Part shown: positions 17,781 through 26,521 of the stretch, in pieces
Position numbering within the stretch: the first letter of the stretch is position 1
Layout: every line of letters begins with the position of its first letter
Assembly (NCBI GenBank): GCA_031285565.1
Contig: JAITVY010000035.1
Coordinates: 1-64,000 of the forward strand
Origin: Tannerella sp.
GTDB taxonomy: Bacteria > Bacteroidota > Bacteroidia > Bacteroidales > Tannerellaceae
Reading direction: 5' to 3'
DNA length: 64,000 nucleotides
Notes under the pieces: model-generated
The model's database searches: none
What the model was told of the DNA's origin: nothing
What the model saw: the letters and a program-made list of their open reading frames with translations, nothing else
Program-made: the position numbers and the translations under genes

Positions 17781-17821
17781 TTCAAAATGAGTGCCAGATA
17801 AAGAATTGTGACAATTTGTCA
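17781..17821 (-). promoter_or_regulatory. Candidate regulatory region of clpB
   Basis: It holds a perfect 13-bp palindrome TGACAATTTGTCA (17809-17821). Downstream on the minus strand is TGGCAC-N5-TTGAA (17796-17781), which resembles the sigma-54 -24/-12 pattern except that the -12 GC is GA. Either could control stress expression. Purely sequence-based. Confidence 0.35.
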
Positions 17822-18004
17822 TAGGCAAGAAACACGTTATAAGCAACGCTTATAAGTTAATATATAGCCACTTTCAACATCGTCGCCTTACTAAATCCAT
17901 ATAACTTTAATAATTCATCATTAAGGCGCGGTTTCCCGCAGTGGCATAATTAGAGCAGATTTTCTTAAATGTGTGTTTGCTTAACAAAACTGTTCGGCTT
18001 CTCC

Positions 18005-18145
18005 AGTCGTTTTACGTGACTCGACATAATCCAACGTTTACGAAGGTGAGAGCAGAAACCGAACTTGTTCGGATTATGCCGAGACAAGTAAACGCACTTT
18101 TAAGAAACAAGTTTGGCTTCTGCCCTCGCTACTTAAAACATTCAT
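18005..18145 (+). repeat. Structured intergenic element, copy B
   Basis: It has the same ends as copy A (AGTCGTTTTACGTGACTCG at 18005-18023; CCTCGCTACTTAAAAC from 18124) with a longer middle. The middle contains three interleaved complementary pairs: CATAATCC (18025) with GGATTATG (18071), CGTTTAC (18035) with GTAAACG (18088), and GCAGAAACCGAACTTG (18052) with CAAGTTTGGCTTCTGC (18108, with wobbles). The segment 18052-18083 is close to the reverse complement of copy A's core. Confidence 0.65.
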
Positions 18146-18255
18146 TTTTTTTCACACACCAAATATTTTTTCATTTGAATTGTTATAATAAAAGAATGAA
18201 CTACGTAAAAATCGTAGCATAAGAATTATTTTTTTAATAATAAAAACGGGAACAT

Positions 18256-18963
18256 ATGAAAAAGTTATTTTTTTTGGCAGTTACTTTAATGGCGTGTACT
18301 AGTGTAACATATGCTCAGAGTGATTGCAGTTATCTTTACCCTAACACAGAGGGTACAACTATGACAACAAAATGTTATGATGCACAAAATCAACTACTTT
18401 CAACAGTCATGTATGAAGTTAGTAACGAAACTGACAACTTCACAAGTTCTTCATCCGAAATTGTTTATTCAATGAAAGACAAATCAGGTAACGTTGTAAA
18501 TGCTGGTGTAATTGAAAACTATTGTGATGATGGTAATATTTACATGAGGACAAGAAGTAAATCTGATGTGGCAGACATAACAAAAATGTTATCGGCCAAT
18601 ATAAACCTTATGGGAAGCTATTTGGATTATCCGAATACATTCCCGGATTTTGATGGTGAACTTGATCAGGAAGATGCCAATCTTACTCTCAGAGTAAAGG
18701 ATAATAGCCAGAAACCCGTAAGAGTAAGGATCTATAATCGCGAGTACGAAAAGAACGAGTCGATTACCACTCCTGCCGGCACTTTCGACACCTCAAAAAT
18801 CACTTTCAGGGTAGAAGTATATAATGGGAACGATAAAACCACAAAAGACTTCAAACACGTGGAATGGTATAGTTTAGGAAAAGGAATTATACGTGCAGAA
18901 TCATACGACAAAAAGAATCAGTTATTAAACTACACTGTATTAACTGAATTGAAGGAGAAATAA
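18256..18963 (+). CDS. Secreted protein, DUF3108-like
   Basis: 235 residues with a signal peptide ending VTYAQ. The mature protein is beta-rich, and the stretch ESITTPAGTFDTSKITFRVEVYN followed by VEWYSLGKGIIRAESYDKKNQ resembles the DUF3108/TapB-type repeat in which a precursor value is tied to an 'acquired from time 0' motif. That resemblance is from memory and uncertain. No catalytic motif. Likely periplasmic. It is monocistronic, with element B upstream and a good terminator downstream. Confidence 0.75.
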   Translation: MKKLFFLAVTLMACTSVTYAQSDCSYLYPNTEGTTMTTKCYDAQNQLLSTVMYEVSNETDNFTSSSSEIVYSMKDKSGNVVNAGVIENYCDDGNIYMRTRSKSDVADITKMLSANINLMGSYLDYPNTFPDFDGELDQEDANLTLRVKDNSQKPVRVRIYNREYEKNESITTPAGTFDTSKITFRVEVYNGNDKTTKDFKHVEWYSLGKGIIRAESYDKKNQLLNYTVLTELKEK

Positions 18964-19007
18964 TTCCTATTTAATTGCCCCTCCCATCATTTTTGGATAA
19001 ATAATCA

Positions 19008-19040
19008 CGGAATCCCGGTAATAAGGATTCCGTTTTTTTA
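19008..19040 (+). terminator. Terminator after the 18256 gene
   Basis: CGGAATCC (19008-19015) pairs with GGATTCCG (19025-19032), then TTTTTTT. Confidence 0.85.
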
Positions 19041-19083
19041 TAAAAAAAAAGAGATACAGTAAACAACATTCTGCCACTGTATC
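19041..19083 (-). terminator. Terminator after the SDR gene
   Basis: On the minus strand GATACAGT (19083-19076) and ACTGTATC (19060-19053) form a stem with a 15-base loop, followed by TCTTTTTTTTT. Confidence 0.8.
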
Positions 19084-19118
19084 CCTGAATAAATTGATAA
19101 CAAAATGATCCTTCCAGA

Positions 19119-20039
19119 TCAGGCCGTATGATTACCCCCTGTTATACCATATACTTCTGCCGTAGTAAAACTGGATTCCTGGGAAGCAAGCAATACATAA
19201 ACAGCAGATAATTCAACAGGCTGCCCTGCACGCTGCAATGGCGTATTTTGACCGAACTTAGGAAGTTTATCCTGAGGCTGTCCGCCGGATACCTGAAGTG
19301 CTGTCCATACAGGTCCGGGAGCAATAGAGTTTACCCGGATACCTTTTTTTGCAACCTGCTTAGCCAATGCACGGGTAAAAGCGACAATTGCGCTCTTTGT
19401 AGCAGCATAATCCAACAAATATTCACTAGGTTGATAAGCTTGTATGGAAGTTGTTGTTATAATTGTTGCACCAGGAGGCATTAACGGCAATGCTGCCTTT
19501 ACTGTCCAAAACAACGAATATACATTTATTTCAAATGTTGCCTTTAATTGCTCTGTAGTGATATTCATTATATCATCTTGTGCCACTTGCTTACCAGCAA
19601 CCAGACAAAGAATATCAAGACCGCCCAGCTTTTTATAAGCCTCTCCCACCATCTGTTTATTAAAAGCCTCGTCCCGGAGATCTCCCGGAATCAGTATTAC
19701 TTTTCGCCCTTCTCTTTCCAGCAAATCTTTTAGCGACTCTGCATCTTTATGCTCCGATTCTACATAATTAACAGCAATATCAGCACCTTCACGTGCATAA
19801 GCAATGGCAGCAGCCCTTCCAATTCCGGAATCTCCCCCGGTAATAAGTGCCTTACGCCCCTGCAATTTTCCACTACCTTTATAACTTTCTTCGCCACAAT
19901 CAGGCACAGGCATCATATCTTCCTGTATTCCGGGCGATTCCTGCAACTGCTTCTGATAACCATCTTGACGATATTGAGTCAATGGATTTTGCATCATCAG
20001 ACGTCTTTCTGTATTTTGTTTAAATTTATCTTCTTTCAT
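19119..20039 (-). CDS. Short-chain dehydrogenase/reductase, stress type
   Basis: 306-residue SDR with an N-terminal extension of about 60 residues ([17 protein letters not shown]...) typical of the YghA/general-stress-protein-39 group. The Rossmann motif [12 protein letters not shown] is near residue 66. The catalytic Ser is in TTTSIQAYQ and the Tyr/Lys pair in YAATKSA. The end GGQ-like GITGGNHTA is also typical. It probably uses NAD(P)H; the substrate is not known. It groups with the YtxH-like and GlsB-like genes upstream on the same strand, all stress-associated families. Confidence 0.9.
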   Translation of the reverse strand: MKEDKFKQNTERRLMMQNPLTQYRQDGYQKQLQESPGIQEDMMPVPDCGEESYKGSGKLQGRKALITGGDSGIGRAAAIAYAREGADIAVNYVESEHKDAESLKDLLEREGRKVILIPGDLRDEAFNKQMVGEAYKKLGGLDILCLVAGKQVAQDDIMNITTEQLKATFEINVYSLFWTVKAALPLMPPGATIITTTSIQAYQPSEYLLDYAATKSAIVAFTRALAKQVAKKGIRVNSIAPGPVWTALQVSGGQPQDKLPKFGQNTPLQRAGQPVELSAVYVLLASQESSFTTAEVYGITGGNHTA

Positions 20040-20067
20040 AATTCCTTACGTTTAATCTGATATACAG

Positions 20068-20102
20068 ATAAAAAACACGGAGATTTATGATAAACCCCGT
20101 GT
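20068..20102 (-). terminator. Terminator after the YtxH-like gene
   Basis: On the minus strand ACACGG and CCGTGT (20075-20102) form a hairpin, then TTTTTTATC. It separates this gene from the SDR gene. Confidence 0.7.
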
Positions 20103-20130
20103 CTTAAATTCCATTATTATTTTGCAAAAA

Positions 20131-20370
20131 TCACTTTTTCACTTCATCAATTTTCGCTTTACCTTCCTTCATTTTATACTCTGCCCGGTCTTTAACATAC
20201 TCAAGCTCATTTACACCCTGATCAATAATATCTTTTGCTTTTTTCTTTGTTTTGGATGCAAAGTCATTAAAGCTGTCACATGCTTCTTCAAAAAAACCTT
20301 GCTCCCGCATCCTGGAAGCAATATAACCGATAGCTGCACCCAAAGCTACCCCCATTACAAATTTGTTCAT
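20131..20370 (-). CDS. Small YtxH-like membrane-associated protein
   Basis: 79 residues. A short hydrophobic Gly/Ala segment at the N-terminus (VMGVALGAAIGYIASRM) is followed by a charged, Lys/Glu-rich helical tail (about 30-79). This is the layout of YtxH-domain general-stress proteins. Probably inserted in the inner membrane by the N-terminal helix. It follows the GlsB-like gene by 55 bp on the same strand. Function unknown beyond a stress link in relatives. Confidence 0.75.
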   Translation of the reverse strand: MNKFVMGVALGAAIGYIASRMREQGFFEEACDSFNDFASKTKKKAKDIIDQGVNELEYVKDRAEYKMKEGKAKIDEVKK

Positions 20371-20425
20371 AGTTTTTACTTTTTAAAATTAAACATATTT
20401 CCTACCTATTCACGATTGAGTATGT

Positions 20426-20677
20426 TTACTTGACAGAACGTCTGGTAAACAGCGACACAATCCATAACAACACGACAGCACCAATTACAGACATTACTAA
20501 CGTTCCGAGTATGCTTGTCGTCGAGAATCCCAACAAACTATAAATCCATCCGCCTAAGACACTACCAACCAGGCCCACAACCAGATTTAGAATAATACCG
20601 AATCCGCTACCCTTCATTATCCAACCAGCAATTGCACCAGCCAGGATACCAATAATAATCGACCATAAAATTCCCAT
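20426..20677 (-). CDS. GlsB/YeaQ/YmgE-family membrane protein
   Basis: 83 residues with three hydrophobic segments, including MGILWSIIIGILAGAIAGWIM and NLVVGLVGSVLGGWIYSLLG. These are the signature of the transglycosylase-associated GlsB/YeaQ stress family. Small inner-membrane protein of unknown mechanism. It is the first gene of a leftward stress group with 20131 and 19119. Firm as a family call. Confidence 0.9.
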   Translation of the reverse strand: MGILWSIIIGILAGAIAGWIMKGSGFGIILNLVVGLVGSVLGGWIYSLLGFSTTSILGTLVMSVIGAVVLLWIVSLFTRRSVK

Positions 20678-20899
20678 ACTTGTTCATTTATAAATTATTA
20701 CTACAGATTTATTTTATACCTTACGAACTTGTAACAATTACTTTTTCGATTTTGTTTAAGAGAATACCATTTTTTTTAGAAATCGCGTTGAATTTTATCC
20801 GGCAATAAATTGCTCCTGTTTTTCTTATAAATACAACTATTTTTTTTGTAAATTTGGCCTAAAAGGAAAACCCCTGATAAATCATTGGTCTAAAACCAG

Positions 20900-20907
20900 T
20901 ACATTTG
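20900..20907 (+). promoter_or_regulatory. Candidate -7 element for mnmE
   Basis: TACATTTG, 14 bp before the start codon, with no clear -33. The short leader is notable. Confidence 0.45.
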
Positions 20908-20921
20908 CATAAACAGAAATT

Positions 20922-22301
20922 ATGAATATGGATAAAGCTATTATTTGTGCTGTATCAACACCTCCCGGATGTGGAGGTATCGCTGTTATACGTTTATCAG
21001 GTGAAGGATGTATCAAATTGGCCGACAGGGTGTTTTTCTCACCATCCGGCAAAAAACTATCCGACTTTTCACCCCAAACGATACATTTCGGTGAAATACG
21101 TTCAGGTAATACAACTGTTGACGAGGTTTTAGTCAGCATATTCCATGCACCGCACTCATATACGGGCGAAGATACGATAGAAATTACTTGCCATGGATCC
21201 ATATATATACAGCAGCAGATATTACAATTGCTAATTGAGAAAGGAGCCCGCTCTGCTCTTCCGGGAGAATTTACTCAACGCGCTTTCCTCAACGGCAAGA
21301 TGGATCTTAGCCAGGCCGAAGCGGTTGCCGACCTGATAGCATCCACGTCTGCCGGAATGCACAAATTAGCAATGAATCAAATGCGTGGGGGATTTTCTGC
21401 TGAGTTGACCCAACTTCGAACCCAATTACTGGATTTCACATCATTAATTGAGTTGGAACTTGATTTCTCGGAAGAAGATGTAGAATTCGCCGACCGTTCC
21501 CAGCTACGTGATCTGGCCGATAAAATCAATAAAAAGATTACTGATCTGGCTGATTCATTCAGTGCCGGAAATGCTATAAAAAACGGTATTCCGGTAGCAA
21601 TAATCGGCAAACCCAATGTGGGAAAATCTACCCTCCTGAATGGGCTGTTAAACGAAGAACGGGCAATTGTTTCCGACATCCCCGGCACAACACGTGATAC
21701 TATTGAAGAAACTATAAATCTGAACGGACAGCTATTCCGGTTTATCGATACCGCCGGCCTACGTCAAAATACAAATGACCAAATTGAAGCTATCGGTATT
21801 CAACGAAGTTTTGAAAAAGCAGAAAAAGCGGCTATTGTATTGTACTTATTCGATCTGACGAATGAAGATATAGCCGATGTTGTCTCAACCAGTCAATGGT
21901 TGCATAAGTTACAGAAACCAGTATTAATGGTAGGAACTAAAAACGATATCGCACGTAAAAGCCCGATGCATACATCAGGCAATGTAATGTCAATTTATAT
22001 TTCCTGTAAAGAACCGGCAGATATAGAGCGGTTGAAAAATAAAATAACTTCCATCATTGACCTGAAATCAATAAGCAATCACGATGTCATTGTAACCAAT
22101 ATTCGTCATTACGAAGCTCTTTGCAATGCACAGGCATCTATTGCCCGTGTTATTGAAGGCTTAAATAATAATCTATCAGGCGATTTCCTGTCACAGGATA
22201 TACGCGAATGCCTGCATTATTTAGGTGAAATTACAGGTGGCGAAATCGCCACTGACGAAGTTCTCGGAAATATATTCTCAAAGTTTTGCATCGGGAAGTA
22301 A
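20922..22301 (+). CDS. mnmE: tRNA modification GTPase MnmE (TrmE)
   Basis: With MnmG it makes the carboxymethylaminomethyl group on U34 of several tRNAs. 459 residues is the normal length. It has an N-terminal folate-binding domain starting DKAIICAVSTPPGCGGIAVIR, a helical domain, a G domain with G1 GKPNVGKST near residue 230, G3 DTAGLR and G4 TKND, and the C-terminal FCIGK with the reactive Cys. Two start codons (20922, 20928) fit. Monocistronic. Confidence 0.97.
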   Translation: MNMDKAIICAVSTPPGCGGIAVIRLSGEGCIKLADRVFFSPSGKKLSDFSPQTIHFGEIRSGNTTVDEVLVSIFHAPHSYTGEDTIEITCHGSIYIQQQILQLLIEKGARSALPGEFTQRAFLNGKMDLSQAEAVADLIASTSAGMHKLAMNQMRGGFSAELTQLRTQLLDFTSLIELELDFSEEDVEFADRSQLRDLADKINKKITDLADSFSAGNAIKNGIPVAIIGKPNVGKSTLLNGLLNEERAIVSDIPGTTRDTIEETINLNGQLFRFIDTAGLRQNTNDQIEAIGIQRSFEKAEKAAIVLYLFDLTNEDIADVVSTSQWLHKLQKPVLMVGTKNDIARKSPMHTSGNVMSIYISCKEPADIERLKNKITSIIDLKSISNHDVIVTNIRHYEALCNAQASIARVIEGLNNNLSGDFLSQDIRECLHYLGEITGGEIATDEVLGNIFSKFCIGK

Positions 22302-22707
22302 GGTATAAAATCAAATGAAAACAACAAGTATAGGAATACAGATATCAAAAGTTCTTTGAGTTAAAAATTCTGACAATCCATAACAAAACTATGCATTTGG
22401 CAAATGAACCGTTTTTCATTTATGCAACACTTCGCAATGGCATGTTATTGGGTAAATATATGAATAATTTCCCCTTAAAGCAATTTATGCACTATGACAG
22501 TGCAATAAATATTCAAAAACGCACCTTCGAAGTGCAAAAACAGATTAAAGAAGTAGAAAACGGGTATATTATAAAAGATAATATCGAGAATGGCTTTTTA
22601 AATGTTATTCCTCTTTGGCAAATGGGACTAACATATTAAAAACAATAGGCATTAGTTTTGTGTAAGATAAAGATATAACACACAAACTACGAAAATCAAA
22701 TTGAAAT
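22302..22707. other. Region between mnmE and the convergent 22708 gene
   Basis: Apart from a possible small gene (22391-22639) I see no regulatory or repeat structure. Confidence 0.4.
22391..22639 (+). CDS. Possible small protein of unknown function
   Basis: 82-residue open frame with an ATG and ordinary-looking codons. No signal peptide, no recognised domain, Tyr/Ile/Asn-rich. There is no convincing ribosome-binding region, and it may not be a real gene. Kept because nothing else explains this stretch. Confidence 0.3.
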   Translation: MHLANEPFFIYATLRNGMLLGKYMNNFPLKQFMHYDSAINIQKRTFEVQKQIKEVENGYIIKDNIENGFLNVIPLWQMGLTY

Positions 22708-23064
22708 TCAATACATTGTTTTGGATATATATATCTTCAGTGCTTTGAGGTTTTCATAGTTCAATCTGAAATAATCACTCCATAAAGCTTCTATATAAAA
22801 TTCATCCGGCTCAAGGTTTAATGTAGAACTCGTTGCAATAATCTCATCTTTATCATCAAGAGCTGCAATTCTCAGATAAATATCCTGTCCTATATTATTT
22901 CCATTAACAGACTTAATTTCACAATGAAATTTCAGTTCTCCACCCGTTTCGTAATCTGCATACTCATCTTTCTCTATAGTATACCCCAATCTTTTAATTT
23001 CTATTCCAAAATGTTCCTCTAAGTCTTTATTCCGGATAATTTCCAATTCTTTATCAATAATCAT
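22708..23064 (-). CDS. Conserved-looking protein of unknown function
   Basis: 118 residues. A short acidic helix start (ELEIIRNKDLEEHFGIE) is followed by a beta-sandwich-like stretch with GGELKFHCEIKSVNGNNI, a layout often seen in small FxLYD-type domains. There is no signal peptide. It might be an antitoxin or immunity-like protein, but nothing shows this. Monocistronic and convergent with mnmE. Confidence 0.6.
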   Translation of the reverse strand: MIIDKELEIIRNKDLEEHFGIEIKRLGYTIEKDEYADYETGGELKFHCEIKSVNGNNIGQDIYLRIAALDDKDEIIATSSTLNLEPDEFYIEALWSDYFRLNYENLKALKIYISKTMY

Positions 23065-23344
23065 AGCTAATAAATTAATTTAAAATATTATACAAAAACA
23101 TTCATTCAGGAAATCCATGTTTCCTAAAACTATAAAGATACCGTTTTTGTTCAAAAAACATACATTTCGGATGTAAAAAAACGATACTTATTGTAAGCGC
23201 TTTATTTGCGTTGTGCCAAAACTTTGATGTTAAAAGCAACTCAATACAACAGAAGCATAGAGGCAACCCCACAATGAGATTGCCTCTAATTCATTTAACG
23301 GATAATCATCAACCTTATCTAGCTAATCAGATTTGCTTACTACA
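23065..23344. other. Intergenic region upstream of 22708 and downstream of the beta-helix gene
   Basis: It holds the hairpin at 23259-23287 and, presumably, the promoter of the 22708 gene. Nothing else recognised. Confidence 0.4.
23259..23287 (-). terminator. Terminator-like hairpin after the beta-helix gene
   Basis: AGAGGCAA (23259-23266) and TTGCCTCT (23280-23287) pair, and the minus-strand inner part extends with G-U pairs. The following tail is only weakly U-rich. It is similar in sequence to the hairpin at 12588-12616. Confidence 0.55.
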
Positions 23345-26197
23345 TTATTTTATTACCACTTTTAAGTAAGACTTACCATCTAAAACTACAATATAAATGC
23401 CTGACGCTAATGATAAAGTTGTCTCTCCGGCACCCAATCGCCTTTGGAGATACAAGCTTCCGTATATTGTATAAACAGACAATGTAACAGGCTTTTCCAC
23501 ATTTATAAATAATTGACGGCCATTCGTCCGGATCGCGGTATTATCAATTACAGCATTGCTTGTTGATTTTACACCTTCAATCGTCAGATCCAATGATTCT
23601 GTCACCTGTCTGATCGTGACTTTAATCGTATCATCTGCAATTCGTATTAATTTTACACCTCCCTCATCATCCCACAGTGGATTATTCGTTTTTACGGTAA
23701 CACCGTCTAAATTATACCCGGGAAGAGGAGTTATCGTAAAAACAAAATCATCATGGCTTTTCACATAATGAACCCCTGGTTCCAAACTTGTCTTCAATCC
23801 GGTAACTTCCGGAATGCTGACCGGGCGGGTTATTTCGGGTATTAATTCACAAATGCTTATTTCAATCTGATTACTCCGGGCTATTCCGCATTCTGTGTCT
23901 ATCTGGTAATAAAGCTTTTTACCTTTATCACTTTTAGACAAGACATATGTATACGGATCAATTTCGCGGTCTTTTAAAAACCATTGTCCTGTACCTTCAA
24001 TAATAATTTTGGAAGTATCTGTAATTTCCAGGATTAATCCGGTTATTCTTTTGTAGAAACAAGTATCTTTTTCCAGTTTTAAAACAATTTTCACACGTTC
24101 CTTTTCAATAATATCTACAGAAGTTGTATCCCTTTGGCTTGATGCATTTACACCTATAATATAATAAGTTCCTCCTCCTACCGATTTCGGATTTGCCACC
24201 GGAATTGTACAAAGCCTATCCATATAATAGCTTAACGTTATACCAACCAGACTTCCTGAGAGCAGTTTTAAATTCGTCAGATCCATTTTATCTGATTCAC
24301 ATATTGTATCATTAGCAAATTCAAAAATTCCGGCCCTCCACCTGGCATATAGTGTACGGTTTGAAGTAATGGTTAAAGGCGAACCGTTCCATTCTGCTCC
24401 ATTAACAGCATCCAATGCCCAACACTGAAATACATAACCAGCCCTCTCCGGTACTGCATGAGGAAATGTCACACTGCCATTATGATTCGTGATCTGATAA
24501 CAATTCTGCACCATCCCCGAACCATCTTTTTCGTAATAAGTCGTACCATTATATGTCAAATTCGGAAGAGAAGTCCAATCGCCTCCATTTGCATTAAATT
24601 TTGCCCATCTGATTTCTACTGCTCCAATATTGGGATTCGTCTGATCACGTAAATAACCTCTTCCATCAACTGTCAATGTAGATGAAATGCCCTGTCCGTC
24701 TGCCAATCCAAATACATCCATTCCATCATTAGGTTTGATGGATATAGTAGGTATTACTCTGTAATACGATGTATTTGTTTCATACGGATTACCGATTTTA
24801 CTACTACAGTGATTCTCCCATTTAACCGGATTATTATTTCCCAATGCATTCAAAAGTGTTACATCTGTCGGTAGGCTGGTGCCATTATCATATCCGATAT
24901 TCCCGGATTGCGACCCCCCCGGATTTAATAAAGCTTTGAAGCCAACATTCGCATGTGCATTATATACTTTGTTGTTGCTTCCATCCAATATATAATTACC
25001 GAGAATAATATTATTCTTTAATGTGACTTGGGGAGCTCCGGCCATTGCAGCATGAAAGCCTATCCCCCCACCACGCTGATATACACTTTTTGTATAGTTC
25101 TCAACAATTGTATTATGTTCTAATACGACCGGCGTTTTCAATGAAAATTGGATAGCCCCTCCGCAAGTTGCAATATTGAAAGATCCGGATTTTGCCGGAT
25201 TCACGTCATCCGCATAATTTTCATACATCGTGCAATTGGTAACATAGTTTTCCGCACCCGTATCATAGTTTTGTATAAAGAGTGCTCCGCCATCATCCGA
25301 AGCATAATTCTTATAAAACGTAGAGTTTTGCAAATTAAATTTGGTTACCTGCGAAGCATTACCATAGACTGAGACAGCGCCTCCGTCACCATTACCGTTT
25401 GGGATTGTAACACGATTGCCTTCAAAATAACAAGAGTCGATAGATACCGACGATGTATTTCCAGCCGGAGAATAAACGCCGATAGCTCCTCCCCAGTTAA
25501 CCGACAGATTATTCAGGAAAACCGAACGCCTGACACTAACCTGACCGGTATGGTTAAAACAAACAATCGCACCACCCGAATAACCGGCTCCAGCGTTGTA
25601 ATTTTCATCAAAAGTACAATCCAGCACCTCTAAATTACCTGAACCTTTATAATAGATACCTCCACCATGATCTCCTTTATTATTATTTCTGAAAGTCGAA
25701 TTTGTCACACGTACAATTGCACTTACATCCAGATCCGAGAATCCAAGCGCTCCATGCTGAATCGAATTAAAATAAACCTGATCAAATTCGAGAATCCCTT
25801 TGCTACTACTATTGATAGTAACACCTCCCCCTGCAGTTCCTCCGTTTATACCATTCGAATTAGTCCTCAATCCTTTCAACTCTATATTCTTCAGTGTGAA
25901 AGTACCGGTCGAAGTCGTTTTTGTGATCAAAAAATGCCGGTAATTACCACTAATAGTAAGCGTTTTGCCATTACCGTCAATAATAAAGCTATTGGCATGA
26001 TTGATTGTTATACTAATAGCTGATCCTAAAACTGCCGGGAAAGATGAGGATAATTGAATCACTTCTCCTTCTGTTGCCGAAGTTATCGCGCTTTGCAACG
26101 TTACGACGTCATTTACAATAGTTTGCCCACATAGTTTAGGAATGGCTGTATACAACATTCCTGTTAGTGCTAACGCAACAAGTAATTTTCTCTTCAT
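23345..26197 (-). CDS. Large secreted beta-helix protein with T9SS sorting domain
   Basis: About 950 residues from the ATG at 26197 (signal peptide MKRKLLVALALTGMLYTA...CGQ). Residues about 30-470 are a parallel beta-helix of the 'right-handed repeat' type, with repeating N-S-T-F and GG-A-I/GGG turns such as HGGGIYYKGSGNLEVLDC. Next is a Listeria-Bacteroides (InlB B) repeat ending NRTLYARW near 620. Ig-like segments follow, and the end is a type A T9SS sorting domain (LSLASGIYIVVLDGKSYLKVVIK). It should be exported through the T9SS and attached to the surface. It could act as an adhesin or a polysaccharide-binding protein. No catalytic residues are recognised. Confidence 0.85.
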   Translation of the reverse strand: MKRKLLVALALTGMLYTAIPKLCGQTIVNDVVTLQSAITSATEGEVIQLSSSFPAVLGSAISITINHANSFIIDGNGKTLTISGNYRHFLITKTTSTGTFTLKNIELKGLRTNSNGINGGTAGGGVTINSSSKGILEFDQVYFNSIQHGALGFSDLDVSAIVRVTNSTFRNNNKGDHGGGIYYKGSGNLEVLDCTFDENYNAGAGYSGGAIVCFNHTGQVSVRRSVFLNNLSVNWGGAIGVYSPAGNTSSVSIDSCYFEGNRVTIPNGNGDGGAVSVYGNASQVTKFNLQNSTFYKNYASDDGGALFIQNYDTGAENYVTNCTMYENYADDVNPAKSGSFNIATCGGAIQFSLKTPVVLEHNTIVENYTKSVYQRGGGIGFHAAMAGAPQVTLKNNIILGNYILDGSNNKVYNAHANVGFKALLNPGGSQSGNIGYDNGTSLPTDVTLLNALGNNNPVKWENHCSSKIGNPYETNTSYYRVIPTISIKPNDGMDVFGLADGQGISSTLTVDGRGYLRDQTNPNIGAVEIRWAKFNANGGDWTSLPNLTYNGTTYYEKDGSGMVQNCYQITNHNGSVTFPHAVPERAGYVFQCWALDAVNGAEWNGSPLTITSNRTLYARWRAGIFEFANDTICESDKMDLTNLKLLSGSLVGITLSYYMDRLCTIPVANPKSVGGGTYYIIGVNASSQRDTTSVDIIEKERVKIVLKLEKDTCFYKRITGLILEITDTSKIIIEGTGQWFLKDREIDPYTYVLSKSDKGKKLYYQIDTECGIARSNQIEISICELIPEITRPVSIPEVTGLKTSLEPGVHYVKSHDDFVFTITPLPGYNLDGVTVKTNNPLWDDEGGVKLIRIADDTIKVTIRQVTESLDLTIEGVKSTSNAVIDNTAIRTNGRQLFINVEKPVTLSVYTIYGSLYLQRRLGAGETTLSLASGIYIVVLDGKSYLKVVIK

Positions 26198-26521
26198 ATA
26201 GATATTTTGTTTTTGTATAAAGTTTAAACTCGAATGCAAATAAAAAAATAAAAGATTTATTCTCCAATATCATCATAAAACCCCAAACACGCATTCGCCT
26301 AAAATACAGTATCATAGCACGTTGTAAACTTTTCATAAATAAATAAAAAACCACGGATATGTTAAAAATTTAATATATTTTATTCTTTCATTAAAGAATC
26401 TTTTATGAGAAATTGTGAATAAGAAATACAGGTACGATTATTTTTCCGAACCGTATATTTTTGATATTTTTATTGCAGAAAGTTATCTTTAAATAGTAAA
26501 TATCGCCTAGCCGATTTTTAT
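26198..26521. other. Region between the beta-helix gene and GrpB gene
   Basis: AT-rich. The only structure I see is a short TTCTTT...AAAGAA hairpin near 26381-26398. Promoters of the two divergent genes must lie here. Confidence 0.4.
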
